Source: Ruminococcus difficilis (GTDB lineage Bacteria > Bacillota_A > Clostridia > Oscillospirales > Acutalibacteraceae). Taken from it: a stretch of DNA of 64,000 nucleotides. Every line of letters begins with the position of its first letter. The first letter of the stretch is position 1. This document shows positions 1 to 9,531 of the stretch, piece by piece. The position numbers and the translations under genes were made by a program. The notes below the pieces were generated by a model. The model was not told where the DNA came from, made no database searches, and saw nothing but the letters and a program-made list of their open reading frames with translations. The stretch spans positions 106,762-170,761 of the forward strand of contig NZ_JAEQMG010000035.1 of the NCBI RefSeq assembly GCF_016680995.1, written 5' to 3'.

Positions 1-1223
1 CTGTCGAATACGCTGTCCTTCAAGCCGCCGACCTCGCGGACGACCGGAATGGTACCGTAGCGCAGTGCGATCATCTGAGACAGACCACAGGGCTCCTGCT
101 TACTGGGCATCAGGAAGATGTCCGCGCCGGAGTAGATCTTGCGCGCCAGCTCGGGAACAAATCCGTGGCAGGTAACGACTCTGCCGGGATAGAACCACTG
201 CATATCACGGAAGAAGTTCTCGTACTCTTCATCACCGGAGCCGAGGATGACGAACTGCATCTTATTGTTGTTCAAGAGATCCGGCAGACCGCCGCGAACG
301 AGGTCAAGACCCTTGTGGGCGACCATACGGGTGACCATGGCGACCATCGGGATATCCCAAGCCTGCTCGAGACCCAGACGTTCCTGCAATCTGCGCTTAC
401 ACTCGCCCTTACCGCTCATGTCTTCCTTGGTGTAGTTGCAGTAGAGCTGATAGTCGGTCGCGGGATCATAGCTGGCGTTATCGATACCGTTGAGGATACC
501 GCAGAGCTTGTAGTGATTCGCGTTCAGCGCGTGATGCAGACCGTAGCTGTACCAAGGATCCTTGATCTCCAGCGCGTAGGTGGGGGAGACGGTGTTGACG
601 CGGGTGGAGCAGAAGATCGCGCCCTTCATCATGTTCAGCTTGCCGTCCATCTCCAGGATCTTGGTCTCTGTGGGCGGGATACCGACGCACTCGGTGTTGA
701 CCTCCCAGCCGTACTTACCCTGATACTGGATGTTGTGGATGGTAAAGAGGGACTTGATGTTGTAATACCACGGATTCTTACTGTAGAAGAGATAGTAGTA
801 GACGGGTACCAGCGCTGTCTGCCAGTCGTTGGTGTGGATGAGATCGGGATGGAAGTCGATGTAGGGGAGCATCTCGAGGATGGCGCGGGAGAAGAACGCG
901 TATCTTTCGGCGTCATCATAGAAGCCATACAGCTTATCTCTCTTGAAGTAGTATTCGTTGTCGATGAAGTAGTAGGTGCAGTCGTTCCAGCGTGCCCAGA
1001 ACAGACCGCAGTACTGATGTCTCCAAGCGACCGGAACGGTAAAGTTGGTGATGAAGTTCATCTGGCACTTGAGCTCATAGGGGATGGTACCGTACAGCGG
1101 CATAACGATACGGCAGTCATGACCCTTGCGGCACACGGTATGGGGCAGAGAACCTGCTACGTCGGCGAGACCGCCGCTGCCCGCAAACGGATTCGCTTCG
1201 CTCGCGCAATAAAGGATTTTCAT
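1..1223 (-). CDS. glgA: Glycogen synthase GlgA, 3' end outside window
   Basis: Transfers glucose from ADP-glucose to the growing alpha-1,4-glucan chain (GT5 family). The minus-strand frame opens with ATG at 1223 behind a GGAGG box and stays open to the window edge, giving 407 codons; the C-terminal end is missing. It begins MKILYCASEANPFAGSGGLA, the GT5 N-terminus. The usual KxGGL motif reads GSGGL, so the lysine is absent. The C-terminal GT5 block with PSKQEPCGL, containing the catalytic Glu, lies near the window edge. It is the last visible gene of glgB-glgC-glgD-glgA and is separated from glgD by a repeat element. Confidence 0.93.
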   Translation of the reverse strand, partial: MKILYCASEANPFAGSGGLADVAGSLPHTVCRKGHDCRIVMPLYGTIPYELKCQMNFITNFTVPVAWRHQYCGLFWARWNDCTYYFIDNEYYFKRDKLYGFYDDAERYAFFSRAILEMLPYIDFHPDLIHTNDWQTALVPVYYYLFYSKNPWYYNIKSLFTIHNIQYQGKYGWEVNTECVGIPPTETKILEMDGKLNMMKGAIFCSTRVNTVSPTYALEIKDPWYSYGLHHALNANHYKLCGILNGIDNASYDPATDYQLYCNYTKEDMSGKGECKRRLQERLGLEQAWDIPMVAMVTRMVAHKGLDLVRGGLPDLLNNNKMQFVILGSGDEEYENFFRDMQWFYPGRVVTCHGFVPELARKIYSGADIFLMPSKQEPCGLSQMIALRYGTIPVVREVGGLKDSVFD

Positions 1224-1271
1224 ATAGTTACCTCCTGTAAGTTAAGAAAAATAAGTGTTCCATAGCCATCT

Positions 1272-1418
1272 CCTTGAGGGGAAGGTGGGTTTTTCAACTC
1301 ATCATGAGTTGAAAAGGTCGGATGAGGCGGAACCCTGAATTTATATCTTTTTACGGAATAAGACGGAAAACGCTTCCACCTCATCCGCTTCACTTTGTTC
1401 AGCACCTTCCCCTCAAGG
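1272..1418. repeat. MITE-like inverted-repeat element between glgD and glgA
   Basis: The outer inverted repeats CCTTGAGGGGAAGGTG (1272-1287) and its exact complement (1403-1418) enclose a second pair, CGGATGAGGCGG (1319-1330) against CCACCTCATCCG (1376-1387). A separate perfect 12-bp hairpin sits at 1291-1315 (TTTTCAACTCAT and complement). There is no coding capacity. The layout is that of a small non-autonomous mobile or structured intergenic repeat inserted inside the glg operon. Copy number elsewhere cannot be judged from this window. Confidence 0.75.
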
Positions 1419-1432
1419 GGAAGGCTTATATT

Positions 1433-2545
1433 TTATACGATGGAACGCTTTGCGATATACATCGGATAGTTACGGGTACCCTGCAGCTTGGAGCCGCGGC
1501 TGACGTTGACGTCCTTGTCGATGACAAGGTTGATCAGCTGCGCTTTGTCGCCGATGATGCAGTCCTGCATGATGATACAGTTCTTGATGACCGCGTCGTG
1601 ACCGATGTAAACGCCCTTCGAGATGATGGAGTTCTCGACGATACCGTTGATGACACAGCCCTGCGCGATCAGAGAATCCTTCACATTGCAGTTCAGACCG
1701 TAGCGTGAGGGAGCGTCGTCACGCACCTTGGTGTAGATGGGGTGCTTGTAATCAAAGAGCTTATAGCGGGTATCGCGATCCATGATCTTCATGTTCGCGT
1801 CATAGTATTCCTTGACGGAGCCGATGATCTCACAGTAGCCCTTGAGCTCATACGCGTAAACTCTGTGACGATCGAGAGAATTCTGCAGGACATCGCGCAC
1901 AAAGCTGTATTTGGATTCGCTCATCGCCTGACGGATCAACGCCATGAGAACGGTTTTCTTCATCAGTATGATACCGATATCGAGGTTGCATACGCAGTCA
2001 TCGACGGGAGACGCCATGATCTTTGTGACCTTGCCGTCAGCATCCACATCGAGGATGCAGCGGAAATCGTCGGTGATCTCCTTGACGACACGCTTGGTAT
2101 AGATAAAGGTGATATCGGAACGGTTCTTCTCGGCAAATTCCAGAACCTTGCCGTAATCCATGTTATGTACGCAGTCGGAGGGGGAGATCAGGATGTAATC
2201 CTCATCGCCGTGCTCGATATAGCCGTGCAGGTTGAAGAGGGTTTCAACCAAGGTCGCGAAGCTGTGCTCGCCGTAAGGCGGCAGGATGCTCAGACCGCTT
2301 CTGCGGCGGGCGAGATCCCACGCGGAGCCGGAGCCGACATGATCCATCAGGGACATAAAGTTGGATTTTGCGACGATACCGATATTGTTGATACCGGAGT
2401 TGCTCATATTGGAGAGCGGGAAGTCGATCAGACGATACTTTCCGCCGAAAGGAACGGAGCCGGTGGTACGGTAAGCGGTCAGCTCGGGCAAGTTCTTTTC
2501 ATTTGAATTCGCAAAAATCAGACCTAAAATTCTGTTGCTTGCCAT
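1433..2545 (-). CDS. glgD: Glucose-1-phosphate adenylyltransferase subunit GlgD
   Basis: Second, regulatory-type subunit of ADP-glucose pyrophosphorylase found in Firmicutes; it partners GlgC. The protein has 370 residues, the family length. The nucleotidyltransferase domain is recognisable by FGGKYRLIDFPLSNMSNSGI, but the N-terminal glycine-rich loop of GlgC (GGQGSRL) is replaced by IFANSNEKNLPEL, as is typical of GlgD. The C-terminal part is a left-handed beta-helix of hexapeptide repeats. The start ATG lies 2 bp after the glgC stop, and its ribosome site is inside the glgC 3' end, so the two are probably translationally coupled. Confidence 0.93.
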   Translation of the reverse strand: MASNRILGLIFANSNEKNLPELTAYRTTGSVPFGGKYRLIDFPLSNMSNSGINNIGIVAKSNFMSLMDHVGSGSAWDLARRRSGLSILPPYGEHSFATLVETLFNLHGYIEHGDEDYILISPSDCVHNMDYGKVLEFAEKNRSDITFIYTKRVVKEITDDFRCILDVDADGKVTKIMASPVDDCVCNLDIGIILMKKTVLMALIRQAMSESKYSFVRDVLQNSLDRHRVYAYELKGYCEIIGSVKEYYDANMKIMDRDTRYKLFDYKHPIYTKVRDDAPSRYGLNCNVKDSLIAQGCVINGIVENSIISKGVYIGHDAVIKNCIIMQDCIIGDKAQLINLVIDKDVNVSRGSKLQGTRNYPMYIAKRSIV

Positions 2546-2547
2546 GC

Positions 2548-3744
2548 TTACACCTCCATATCTTGATCGATCATTGCTTTGCAGGGAACCGTTACGCCCT
2601 CGCCGATCTTAAGACCGTTTCCGACGACGGTGATGCCCCAGTCGTCGCGGTTCTCCATCTCAGTGGGAGCGGCGCCGACCTTGGCGTTCTTCCCGATAGT
2701 GGTATTCTCGGCAATGATGGAGAATTCCACATGAGCGCCGTCCTCGATAACGACGCCGGGGAAGAGGATCGAGGAGTTGATCACCGCGTCCTTGCCGATG
2801 ATAACGCCGGGGAAGATGATGGAGAATTCCAGCTTGCCGTCGATGTTGCAGCCGTCGGATACCATGGAGTTCTGGATCTCGCCGGTATCGCCGATGTGGT
2901 GCGGCGGCATCATCGGATTGCGGGAGTAGATGTTCTTTAAGTCGAGCTGTACCTTGGGATCGAGCAGATCCATGTTCGCTTCCCAAAGGCTGTCGATGGT
3001 ACCGACGTCTTTCCAATAGCCTTCAAACGGATAGGCGATCATCTTTTCGCCGGAATCGAGCATCAGCGGCAGAACGTCCTTGCCGAAGTCGTTGTGTGAA
3101 TCGGGATTCTGCGCGTCCTTGATCAGATAGCTTCTGACGGTCTTCCATGTGAATACATAGATGCCCATGGAGGCGTTGGTGCTCTTCGGATGCTCGGGTT
3201 TTTCTTCAAATTCATAGATCGTGTTGTCCTCGTTGGTATTGAGGATACCGAAACGGGACGCCTCATCCATCGGTACATCCATCGCGGCGATGGTGCAGGC
3301 GGCGTTGTTTTCCTTATGGTAATCTACCATAGCGGCGTAATCCATCTTATAGATGTGGTCGCCGGAGAGGACTACGATATAATCGGGGTCATAGCGGTCT
3401 ACAAAACCGATGTTCTGATAGATCGCGTTAGCGGTACCGGAATACCAGTCGGAGCCTTCCTTGGACTCGTAGGGCTGCAGGCAGGTGACGCCGGAGTGGA
3501 TGCCGTCCAGATCCCACGGCTGACCGTTACCGACATATTCGTTGAGTTCGAGCGGCTGATACTGGGTCAAAACGCCTACCGCCTCGATGCCGGAGTTGAT
3601 ACAGTTCGACAGGGGAAAGTCGATGATTCTGTATTTACCTCCGAAAGGAACAGCGGGCTTCGCGATCTTCTTGGTCAGAACGCCGAGGCGAGAGCCTTGA
3701 CCGCCTGCAAGCAGCATAGCCACTACTTCTTTTTTAGGTATCAT
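2548..3744 (-). CDS. glgC: Glucose-1-phosphate adenylyltransferase GlgC
   Basis: Makes ADP-glucose from glucose-1-phosphate and ATP, the committed step of bacterial glycogen synthesis. It has 398 residues, the normal length. The loop [20 protein letters not shown], the [14 protein letters not shown] block and [10 protein letters not shown] (metal-binding Asp) are all present, followed by a C-terminal beta-helix domain. It is second in the operon, 120 bp after glgB, with a strong hairpin in that gap, and is followed at once by glgD. Confidence 0.96.
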   Translation of the reverse strand: MIPKKEVVAMLLAGGQGSRLGVLTKKIAKPAVPFGGKYRIIDFPLSNCINSGIEAVGVLTQYQPLELNEYVGNGQPWDLDGIHSGVTCLQPYESKEGSDWYSGTANAIYQNIGFVDRYDPDYIVVLSGDHIYKMDYAAMVDYHKENNAACTIAAMDVPMDEASRFGILNTNEDNTIYEFEEKPEHPKSTNASMGIYVFTWKTVRSYLIKDAQNPDSHNDFGKDVLPLMLDSGEKMIAYPFEGYWKDVGTIDSLWEANMDLLDPKVQLDLKNIYSRNPMMPPHHIGDTGEIQNSMVSDGCNIDGKLEFSIIFPGVIIGKDAVINSSILFPGVVIEDGAHVEFSIIAENTTIGKNAKVGAAPTEMENRDDWGITVVGNGLKIGEGVTVPCKAMIDQDMEV

Positions 3745-3802
3745 GTGTTTCCTCCAAATATTCAGTCAATACACCGTATATCATGCGGGATTGCCTTCGT
3801 TG

Positions 3803-3830
3803 CTGAGCCCCGAGCTTGATCGGGGCTCAG
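3803..3830. other. Intergenic hairpin between glgB and glgC
   Basis: A perfect 10-bp stem (CTGAGCCCCG and complement) around an 8-nt loop. No T-run follows on the minus strand, so it is more likely an RNA-processing or stability element than a terminator. Confidence 0.6.
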
Positions 3831-3864
3831 TGAAATAACTGTTATGCAGATGGATGATCAGGGA

Positions 3865-6048
3865 TCATTTATCTGCTTTTTTCTTTGCGGTTTTCTTAGC
3901 GGCTGACTTCTTTGCGTCTTCGATCTTATCCTCGATCTTGTCATCGATATCGTCGAGCTTGTCATCGATCTTCTCAGCCGCTTCTTTTACCTTTTTCTTT
4001 GTAGCTGCTTTTTTCTTTTCGACGTCCTTCTTGACGTCATCAGCCTTCTTCGCGGCGGCTGCTTTCTTCGCGGCGCGGGTAGCGGCTGCTTTCTTGGCGG
4101 CTTCCTTGCGTCTTGCGATCTTCGCTTCCTCTTTGATCTCCTTGGGGCTCTTTTCCTTCTTGACACACTTGAGATACAGTGCGCTCATCGGAGGCAGGTT
4201 GAGGTAGATCGCCTGATCGAAGCCGTGCATCTCTTCGTCGACGGTGTGAATATCGGTGCCGTTTGTCTTACCGGTACCGCCGTACTGCTCGTCGTCGGAG
4301 TTAAAGACCTCCGCGTAAACGCCGTAATCCGGAACGCCGATGCCGTAGTTCTCACGATACATGGGCTGGAAGTTGCAGACGACGATGATGTTGTTGCCTT
4401 CCTTATCGATACGGCGGAACGCGATAACGCTCTGCTGATAGTCATCGTGATGGATCCAGTTGAAGCCCTCCCATGTGAAGTCGACCTCATACATGCAGCT
4501 GTTCGCCTTGTAGAACTCGTTGAGCGCGCGGAAGAAGTCATTGAGCTTCTTATGCTTCTCAAATCCAAGCAGACCCCACTGCAGCTCTTCGGTGCTGTTC
4601 CACTCGTCGAACTGACCGATCTCGGCGCCCATGAAGGTGAGCTTCTTGCCGGGGTGAGCCATCATGTAGGACATGAATACGCGGACGCCCGCGAACTTCA
4701 TATCATAATCGCCGGGCATTTTATTGATCAGAGAGCCCTTGCCGTATACGACCTCATCGTGAGAGATCGGCAGCAGGAAGTTCTCGGAGAACGCATAGAG
4801 GAAGGAGAAGGTGATGGAGTTGTGATGATAGGGTCTCCACAGCGGATCGAGGGACATATAGGACAGCATGTCGTTCATCCAGCCCATGTTCCACTTGTAG
4901 TCGAAGCCCAGACCGCCGTCGGATACGGGACGGGATACCATCGGCCAGGAGGTGGATTCCTCAGCGATCATCATAACGGTCGGATGATGCAGATGAACAG
5001 CGGTGTTCAGTCTCTGGATGAACTCGACCGCCTCAAGGTGCTCGTGACCGCCGTATTTGTTGGCTACCCACTCGCCGTCACGGCGGTTGTAGTCAAGATA
5101 CAGCATGGAAGCGACCGCGTCGACACGGATGCCGTCGACATGGTACTTGTCCAGCCAGAACATCGCGGAGGATACTAAGAAGGAGATGACCTCGTAGCGC
5201 GCGTAGTCGAATACGTAGGTGCCCCATTCTTTATGCTCGCCCTTGCGGCTGTCCTCATACTCATAGCAGTGGATGCCGTCGAAACGCCCCAGACCGTGCG
5301 CGTCCTTGGGGAAGTGAGCGGGTACCCAGTCGAGGATGACGCCGATGCCTTCCTGATGGCACTGGTCGATGAAGTGCATGAACATTTCGGGGGAACCGTA
5401 GCGGGAGGTAGGAGCGTAATAGCCGGTCACCTGATAGCCCCACGAGCCGTCGAACGGATACTCGGTCATGGGCATGAACTCGATGTGGGTGTAGCCCATT
5501 TCCTTGACATAGGGGATCAGCTCATCGGCGAGCTTGTTGTAATCAAAGGTGTTGCCGTCGGCATACTTGCGCCAGGAGCCCGCGTGTACCTCATAGATGT
5601 TGACGGGATTGTCGAAGTGGTTATGCTCCATCTTATACTTATACCAAGCCTCGTCATTCCACTCGTACTTGTTGTAATTATAGATGATAGAAGCATTGTC
5701 GGGACGGGTCTGGGTATGGAACGCGAAGGGATCAGACTTGAGGATCTTCTCAAACCAAGGGGTCTCTACGCAGTATTTGTAGATCGCCGTCTCGCCGAGA
5801 TTCGGGATCCAAACTTCCCAAACGCCGCCTTCGGAAATTTTGTGCATGTGGTTCGCCATTTGATCCCATCCGTTAAAGTCGCCGACAACGGATACGCTCA
5901 GAGCGTTGGGAGCCCATACGCGGAACATGGTTCCCTGTACGCCGTCCATCCAAAAATCATGGGCGCCGAGGAAATCATAGATGCGTACCGCGTCACCGCC
6001 GTGGAACAAATCAAGAGGGAATCTTTCGTCGTTTAATACATAATTCAT
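3865..6048 (-). CDS. glgB: 1,4-alpha-glucan branching enzyme GlgB with basic C-terminal tail
   Basis: Introduces alpha-1,6 branches in glycogen (GH13). The N-terminal CBM48 domain carries FRVWAPNALSVSVVGDFNGW. Catalytic regions are visible: DWVPAHFPKD, DGIRVDAVASM (nucleophile Asp), AEESTSWP (acid/base Glu) and ISHDEVVYGKGS. The enzyme core ends near residue 625. About 100 further residues are almost all Lys, Ala, Glu and Asp (for example KKAAATRAAKKAAAAKK), a histone-H1-like tail not part of ordinary GlgB. It is the first gene of the glg operon. The start has a weak upstream box (AGGAGAGTCAG). Confidence 0.95.
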   Translation of the reverse strand: MNYVLNDERFPLDLFHGGDAVRIYDFLGAHDFWMDGVQGTMFRVWAPNALSVSVVGDFNGWDQMANHMHKISEGGVWEVWIPNLGETAIYKYCVETPWFEKILKSDPFAFHTQTRPDNASIIYNYNKYEWNDEAWYKYKMEHNHFDNPVNIYEVHAGSWRKYADGNTFDYNKLADELIPYVKEMGYTHIEFMPMTEYPFDGSWGYQVTGYYAPTSRYGSPEMFMHFIDQCHQEGIGVILDWVPAHFPKDAHGLGRFDGIHCYEYEDSRKGEHKEWGTYVFDYARYEVISFLVSSAMFWLDKYHVDGIRVDAVASMLYLDYNRRDGEWVANKYGGHEHLEAVEFIQRLNTAVHLHHPTVMMIAEESTSWPMVSRPVSDGGLGFDYKWNMGWMNDMLSYMSLDPLWRPYHHNSITFSFLYAFSENFLLPISHDEVVYGKGSLINKMPGDYDMKFAGVRVFMSYMMAHPGKKLTFMGAEIGQFDEWNSTEELQWGLLGFEKHKKLNDFFRALNEFYKANSCMYEVDFTWEGFNWIHHDDYQQSVIAFRRIDKEGNNIIVVCNFQPMYRENYGIGVPDYGVYAEVFNSDDEQYGGTGKTNGTDIHTVDEEMHGFDQAIYLNLPPMSALYLKCVKKEKSPKEIKEEAKIARRKEAAKKAAATRAAKKAAAAKKADDVKKDVEKKKAATKKKVKEAAEKIDDKLDDIDDKIEDKIEDAKKSAAKKTAKKKADK

Positions 6049-6286
6049 AATCTGACTCTCCTTATAGTAAGAATTAGTACATAAATATACAACTCTATAA
6101 TAACAGACCTTTTTGACAATTTCAAGTAAAAACGGAAATTAAACTCCAAAGATTTAGTGCAGTTTTTATAAAAATTGCCTATTCGGTTGTCATTATAGAC
6201 AATGAAATAAAAATCATTTGTTATTTATGTACAAAGAATATGGTGCTTCGGAAAAAAACAGGCTTTGTTTTGGCGCTCATATTTTA

Positions 6287-6315
6287 TTGACATAAAAGGC
6301 TTCGAAAGGTATGAT
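6287..6315 (+). promoter_or_regulatory. Sigma-A promoter for the 6400 gene
   Basis: TTGACA (6287-6292), 17-bp spacer, TATGAT (6310-6315), 85 bp before the ATG. Confidence 0.7.
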
Positions 6316-6399
6316 GTAAGCGATGAGATACGGAAGGATTCACACGTTGAATACTTGATATTATGATCATTTTGTACAGTTGACGCTAAGGAGTAAACT

Positions 6400-7557
6400 A
6401 TGGATCGGAATCTGGAAAATGTGTATTCGGAAGACCGGGAAAAAGCGTTTCGATCGATTGAGCGTTTACGTTCCGTCAAGCGTTTCTTCGGTTCTAAGAT
6501 AGTGTTTTTTGTTGCATATATCGTATGTTCCGTCATTTTGATTATAATTACCTTGAATATCGAAAGACCGGATCTCATGTCTGCTTCACTGATGTTACTG
6601 CCTTCGGTAATTTTGTTTGTCTGGATGAATGTTATCGCTTTAACAGAAAAGCGTATCAAGCGCTGTGAGGATTTCTTGATGACCGGCATCAGTAGGGAAA
6701 AAAAGCCCGAAAAAGAAATATTGATGCGAACACTGTTTGACCGGATGTTTTTTGCCGGGATGATCCTCTTGGTTCTGAATATTACGATGTCGTTATTTTA
6801 TATACCGGAATGGGTTATCCTGCCGTTCGGCTTTTTGGCGCTGGTCGGTATATTGATCCTTGGCGTGGATGGAATGATATTTGTATTATCAGTCATACTT
6901 TTTGCGGTTTATTTGAAATCGGGCAATATACCGTGGCTGCTGTTCTTCTTTGCCGGGACAGGTGTTTTGTTGGTGATCGGCTCCTTCCTGTTTAGCCATC
7001 TGTTGGAGAAGAAGGTCGACAGGAACTTTGAGTCTGAAGCGGACGCAAAGATCCGCCCGATGCTGGAGAGCGTGATGACGACGGAGAAGTTTCTGTGCCG
7101 TGAGCATATGCCCTTTGACGATAAGAACGCTGAGAAAATCAAGGGGAATTGTTATGCGGCGGGAAAATGGAACGGCATCACCGTTTCTTATTCCAACCTG
7201 AGTTTCAAGAGAAAAGTGGTACGAGATAAGAGTCAGATTTTCAGCGCAGGCCTGGTCAACGCTACCGATTCATTCTGCGGCATCGGCGTGACCTATATCG
7301 TCGGACATAAGCCAAACAAAAAAACACTCGAGATGATCCGACATAATCTGGAGGATTACAGGATATATGATGTGACGGTGAATACAGCCAATAAAATCAC
7401 CGCTCTGTTGGATGCAGGATACTTTTTTACGGCAGATGAATCATTCAATGCGGTATGGCACGGCGATCAACTGAAGATCGACGCCAAAAAGCTGGATGAT
7501 ATTTTCAAGCGTATCGATGCAGGGGTCCAACAGAAACTGATGCAGAGGAATCTTTAG
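6400..7557 (+). CDS. Multi-pass membrane protein of unknown function (paralog 1)
   Basis: 385 residues, function not recognised. About five hydrophobic segments lie between residues 35 and 197, grouped as two plus three, followed by a soluble C-terminal domain of roughly 185 residues. A charged stretch EKRIKRCEDF follows the first membrane pair. The C-terminal domain has KIRPMLESVMTTEKF and GKWNGITVSYSNLSFK. The same blocks recur in the next gene, so the two arose by duplication. It loosely recalls membrane DUF3137-type proteins, which I cannot confirm. The start is supported by GGAG 7-10 bases upstream. Confidence 0.8.
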   Translation: MDRNLENVYSEDREKAFRSIERLRSVKRFFGSKIVFFVAYIVCSVILIIITLNIERPDLMSASLMLLPSVILFVWMNVIALTEKRIKRCEDFLMTGISREKKPEKEILMRTLFDRMFFAGMILLVLNITMSLFYIPEWVILPFGFLALVGILILGVDGMIFVLSVILFAVYLKSGNIPWLLFFFAGTGVLLVIGSFLFSHLLEKKVDRNFESEADAKIRPMLESVMTTEKFLCREHMPFDDKNAEKIKGNCYAAGKWNGITVSYSNLSFKRKVVRDKSQIFSAGLVNATDSFCGIGVTYIVGHKPNKKTLEMIRHNLEDYRIYDVTVNTANKITALLDAGYFFTADESFNAVWHGDQLKIDAKKLDDIFKRIDAGVQQKLMQRNL

Positions 7558-7635
7558 CTTTTTTCAGACGTCAGTAATAAGGACTGATCTGATGTCAGCG
7601 GTAGAATATTTCTTTTTTCGAAATTTGAATCTTTG

Positions 7636-7663
7636 CTGACAAATACCGAATTGTAAGTATATT
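7636..7663 (+). promoter_or_regulatory. Probable promoter for the second paralog
   Basis: CTGACA (7636-7641), 16-bp spacer, TATATT (7658-7663). Confidence 0.45.
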
Positions 7664-7714
7664 AAATCTAGTGTGCATTTTATTAACTAAATGGATAGAA
7701 ACAAAGAGGGGGGT

Positions 7715-8953
7715 ATGATGAGTATTTTTTCTGATGAGTATAACTCATGGTCGGAAGAAGATCTGAAAGCGTTGCAAACGATCGGTAAGATGGAGGCTCG
7801 TAAGGAGCGGTTAACGCGTAAGGCGGTCCTTATCGTACCGCTTGTCCTGCTTGGATTCTTTGTTCCGTTCATTGTTGTTTTCTGCACGGATATTCACCCT
7901 CTTTGGGGCATGTGCTTTGTTTTACCTGTTATATGGTGCGTTGTTTTTCCGGTCATGGTGAGCCTTGAGTCGGCAGACAGAAGGATCAAGCGCTGTGAGG
8001 ATTATTTGCTCAGTAAAATCGTGGTGAAGCATGAGAAAGCAGATATCAATGTTTTCATGATGAAGAACCATCGTTTGATCAAATGCTTCGGCATAGCTAT
8101 CCTGCATTCATGTGCTTTTATCATGGTTCGTTATTATCCGTTTAATCAGGGCGGAAGAATACCGTTAACAAATATTTTGATTGCCCTGATATTTATTTGC
8201 TTTATTATCTTTATATTTGTTTTAGGAAAGCTGAACGCAGTGATATGGATAACGGTTTCCTGTACGTTGGTCGATATGATCGCCGGTTCGGCGCCGTGGC
8301 CGTTTTTGCTTCTGTCTTTTTTTGGGATGATCGTGTTTGCGGGATCATTTTTCGCTGAGCGTCTGATCCCGAAGGCTCTGAAGAAAAGATTCGATCAGGA
8401 TGCCGAAAGCCGTATCAAGCCGATGCTCAAAACAATCATGACCGTGGAAAGATTTAACAGCGGTGAACGGCTGCCGTATGTGGATTTCGGCGGGGGAGAG
8501 CAGTATGAGGGAAACTGCTGCACCCACGGTAAATGGAATGGCACGGACATTGCATTTTCCAATATCTCTTTCAAGACCGACGTCAAGATCAAAGAGGATC
8601 CCAACAAACCGATGGACATGCCTTACGCCAAAAAAATGCTCGAAGGGATCTGCGTCTTTTATACCGCGGATCGGGAGCCGACCGAGAAAATGCTGGAGAT
8701 CATCCGGGATAATCTTCGTCAGTATCAATGCTATGATGCATTGATACTGCCCAAACATCAAATATCGGTGACGCTCAAAAACGGTTATTGCTTTGTCGAG
8801 GGCAGAAACATCGACGCCGTGTGCTGCGACGCTCAGCTGGAGTGCGACGCCGTCAAGCTCAACGGCGTTTTTGAGGCGATCAAGGCGGGGGTGGAGCACA
8901 GAAAGTTGGAGCCCAGATTTGAAACACTTACTGAGGTTGAGGAAGAGTTATAA
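7715..8953 (+). CDS. Multi-pass membrane protein of unknown function (paralog 2)
   Basis: About 412 residues, a diverged copy of the preceding gene. It shares DRRIKRCEDYLLSKI after the first membrane pair, five membrane segments, ESRIKPMLKTIMTVERF and GKWNGTDIAFSNISFK, and a C-terminal block PTEKMLEIIRDNLRQYQCYD. The start is placed at 7715 or 7718 because AAAGAGGGGGG lies just upstream. An in-frame ATG at 7691 has no ribosome site, although its MDRN matches the paralog's first four residues. It has its own promoter and ends in a strong terminator, so it is a single-gene unit. Confidence 0.8.
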   Translation: MMSIFSDEYNSWSEEDLKALQTIGKMEARKERLTRKAVLIVPLVLLGFFVPFIVVFCTDIHPLWGMCFVLPVIWCVVFPVMVSLESADRRIKRCEDYLLSKIVVKHEKADINVFMMKNHRLIKCFGIAILHSCAFIMVRYYPFNQGGRIPLTNILIALIFICFIIFIFVLGKLNAVIWITVSCTLVDMIAGSAPWPFLLLSFFGMIVFAGSFFAERLIPKALKKRFDQDAESRIKPMLKTIMTVERFNSGERLPYVDFGGGEQYEGNCCTHGKWNGTDIAFSNISFKTDVKIKEDPNKPMDMPYAKKMLEGICVFYTADREPTEKMLEIIRDNLRQYQCYDALILPKHQISVTLKNGYCFVEGRNIDAVCCDAQLECDAVKLNGVFEAIKAGVEHRKLEPRFETLTEVEEEL

Positions 8954-8959
8954 TGGGGA

Positions 8960-8989
8960 AGCGGTCGATCCGGGACCGCTTTTCTTTTT
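8960..8989 (+). terminator. Rho-independent terminator
   Basis: Perfect AGCGGTC / GACCGCT stem with a 7-nt loop, followed by TTTCTTTTT. Confidence 0.9.
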
Positions 8990-9196
8990 GATGATGCCGG
9001 CAGGAGAGATATCGGGTGTGGTTCTGTCAGCTACTGCTATCGCCGCCTGTGTAATGATATGTGCTCCCGGTTATCGAAATGTTGTTGCTGTTGCCGTACC
9101 TACTTACAAAACTGCCGCGAATACCGACTGTCATAAAGAAGGCGCCGCAGGATGAATAGCGGAGCCTGAAATATAGTTCTTTTTACGAATTTATCC

Positions 9197-9225
9197 TTGA
9201 CATTTCACCTTGATTATATTATCAT
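9197..9225 (+). promoter_or_regulatory. Promoter upstream of rny
   Basis: TTGACA (9197-9202), 17 bp, TATCAT (9220-9225). A second -10-like TATAAT lies at 9235-9240. This is about 300 bp before rny, leaving a long leader. Confidence 0.6.
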
Positions 9226-9255
9226 AAAGCATGGTATAATATTAGTATTATGCCC

Positions 9256-9284
9256 TGAACCCGTTTGCGGTTCATCCCTTTTTT
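9256..9284 (+). terminator. Terminator-like hairpin in the rny leader
   Basis: TGAACC / GGTTCA 6-bp stem with a 7-nt loop, then TCCC and six T. It sits directly downstream of the promoter and may act as an attenuator or end a short RNA. Confidence 0.45.
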
Positions 9285-9337
9285 ATTAGACTCTCTTAGA
9301 GAGCCGTTATATATAGATATTTTACCCTATTACCATT

Positions 9338-9365
9338 TTACCCGCGTTATGTTACCCGCGTTATG
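9338..9365. repeat. Tandem 14-bp direct repeat in the rny leader
   Basis: Two exact adjacent copies of TTACCCGCGTTATG (9338-9351 and 9352-9365). Confidence 0.8.
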
Positions 9366-9531
9366 CTTTGACATATATTTCATATTATTTAAGTGACATT
9401 ATATTAAAAGTGACATTTGCGGAACCCTTATTAATCTGTCTTTGACAGTGGTGATACAAAACTGAATATCTGAGTAACGGCACCGTGAGTTGAGTTTGAT
9501 TAGGAAGAATCAAATCAAGGAGGTGTCATGT

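Noticed and set aside
165..1265. 366-codon plus-strand frame at the window start
   Set aside because: Antisense to glgA, whose motifs are clear on the minus strand.
6112..6140. TTGACA-like box in the glgB-6400 gap
   Set aside because: It has no acceptable -10 at 16-18 bp; the promoter at 6287 is far better.
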